Below, in pieces: positions 63,482 through 64,000 of a DNA stretch of 64,000 bases (within the stretch, counting starts at the first letter, position 1; the number at the start of each line of letters is the position of its first letter). The notes under the pieces were generated by a model. That model ran no database searches. It was not told the origin of the DNA and saw only the letters and a program-made list of their open reading frames with translations. Origin of the DNA: Hyphomicrobiales bacterium (GTDB lineage Bacteria > Pseudomonadota > Alphaproteobacteria > Rhizobiales > Rhizobiaceae); assembly GCA_900472625.1 (NCBI GenBank), contig UCIT01000007.1, forward strand, positions 124,001 to 188,000. The letters are read 5' to 3'. The translations under genes were made by a program, and so were the position numbers.

Positions 63482-63526
63482 GTCGGCACTCCTTGCGATA
63501 GAACGGCTTTGCGGCGCGCGGCGCGC

Positions 63527-64000
63527 TCAGAGCTTGAGGATATAGTCGCACAGCCGGTCGGCGGCCGTCTGGATCTGGGCGGGGTCGCGGAGGAAGCAGG
63601 CGCGCAGGAACAGTTCGCCGCCTGGACCGAAGGCGGTTCCGGGCGCCAGACCGACGCCAGTCTTGTCGACGATGTCGATGGCGGCCTGACGGCTGTCCTT
63701 GACGCCGTCGATCTTCAGGAAGGCGTAAAGCGCGCCGTCCGGCTTCAAGGTCTCGACGCGGTTGGTCGCGATCAGTGCATCGCAGAGAATATCGCGCGAG
63801 AGCCTGGCCTTGTCGATGTTGGCCTGAACGAAGGCATCGCCGTCGTTGAGGGCGGCGACGGCACCCTTCTGCATGAACTGGGCAACGCCCGAGGTCGAAT
63901 ACTGGATGAGGTTCTCCAGCACTTGCCCGGTCTGCGGCGGGGCGACGATCCAGCCGACGCGCCAGCCGGTCATTGACCAGTTCTTCGAGAAGGAGTTGAC
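63527..64000 (-). CDS. PLP-dependent aminotransferase, 5' truncated
   Basis: Only the C-terminal 157 residues are in the window. The frame stays open to the last base and reads VNSFSKNWSMTGWRVGWIVAP. The SFSKNWSMTGWRVGW motif contains the PLP-binding Lys of class I aminotransferases. The C-terminal domain (KPDGALYAFLKIDGVKDS... GLAPGTAFGPGGELFLRACFLRDP) is complete. Substrate cannot be told from this part. Confidence 0.9.
   Translation of the reverse strand, partial: VNSFSKNWSMTGWRVGWIVAPPQTGQVLENLIQYSTSGVAQFMQKGAVAALNDGDAFVQANIDKARLSRDILCDALIATNRVETLKPDGALYAFLKIDGVKDSRQAAIDIVDKTGVGLAPGTAFGPGGELFLRACFLRDPAQIQTAADRLCDYILKL

Noticed and set aside
1..64000. CRISPR arrays, prophage, rRNA or complete insertion sequences
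   Set aside because: No regularly spaced direct repeats, phage genes, rRNA sequence or transposase genes were seen.

Overview
The window comes from the chromosome of a GC-rich alphaproteobacterium of the Rhizobiaceae, most likely Rhizobium or a close relative. The evidence is the rhizobial flagellar and chemotaxis layout: visN/visR, motE, cheS, cheT, a globin-type icpA, two cheY genes, and fliM-fliN-fliG in one run. The conserved infA/maf/yacG/hisD/murA block with tRNA-Phe supports this. No genus was assigned by database search.

Layout. (1) 1-27.7 kb is motility. At the left edge is a 5'-truncated OGT-like glycosyltransferase, convergent with a minus-strand operon flgB-flgC-fliE-flgG-flgA-flgI-motE-flgH-fliL-fliP whose genes mostly overlap by ATGA. 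A second minus-strand unit, flgF-fliI-orf184, ends in its own terminator. It diverges from motA-fliM-fliN-fliG, which a hairpin terminator separates from flhB-orf146. The regulators visN-visR come next, then fliF and the chemotaxis operon icpA-cheS-cheY1-cheA-cheW-cheR-cheB-cheY2-cheD-cheT. (2) 28-35 kb holds a possible 37-residue membrane peptide, a family-39 glycosyltransferase, a small HTH regulator, a YbaL-type antiporter, a small membrane protein and fused secDF. (3) 35-42 kb is a dense signalling island of seven genes: three histidine kinases (one flanked by two receiver domains), three single-domain receivers and a LuxR-type regulator with a dyad upstream. A glyoxalase/hydrolase fusion follows. 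(4) 43.7-48.8 kb has an AT-rich 0.6-kb spacer before an exopolysaccharide-type trio (GT2, Wzx-like flippase, pyruvyltransferase), then an EamA transporter. (5) 48.9-51.3 kb holds OsmC, small unknown genes and a 292-bp MITE-like element with 32-bp terminal inverted repeats. (6) 51.4-57.7 kb is the housekeeping block: tRNA-Phe, yacG, maf, infA, a phosphatase-like gene, UPF0262, hisD, DUF2948, murA, a small basic protein and tRNA-Thr. (7) 57.8-60.3 kb is a run of small secreted, membrane or stress-type genes, one with a clear EcfG-type promoter. (8) 60.3-64 kb holds a hydroxyisobutyryl-CoA hydrolase-like gene, galE, an HD hydrolase and a 5'-truncated aminotransferase.

Working together. The first 28 kb builds the flagellar basal body, export apparatus, switch and stator, and controls it through VisNR and a two-CheY chemotaxis system with CheS and CheT as accessory signal-termination proteins. 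The most promising less-described features are the signalling island at 35-42 kb, the MITE-like element, the iterated sequences upstream of visN, and an IcpA globin domain that appears to lack its heme-binding histidine. No CRISPR array, prophage, complete insertion sequence or rRNA gene was seen.
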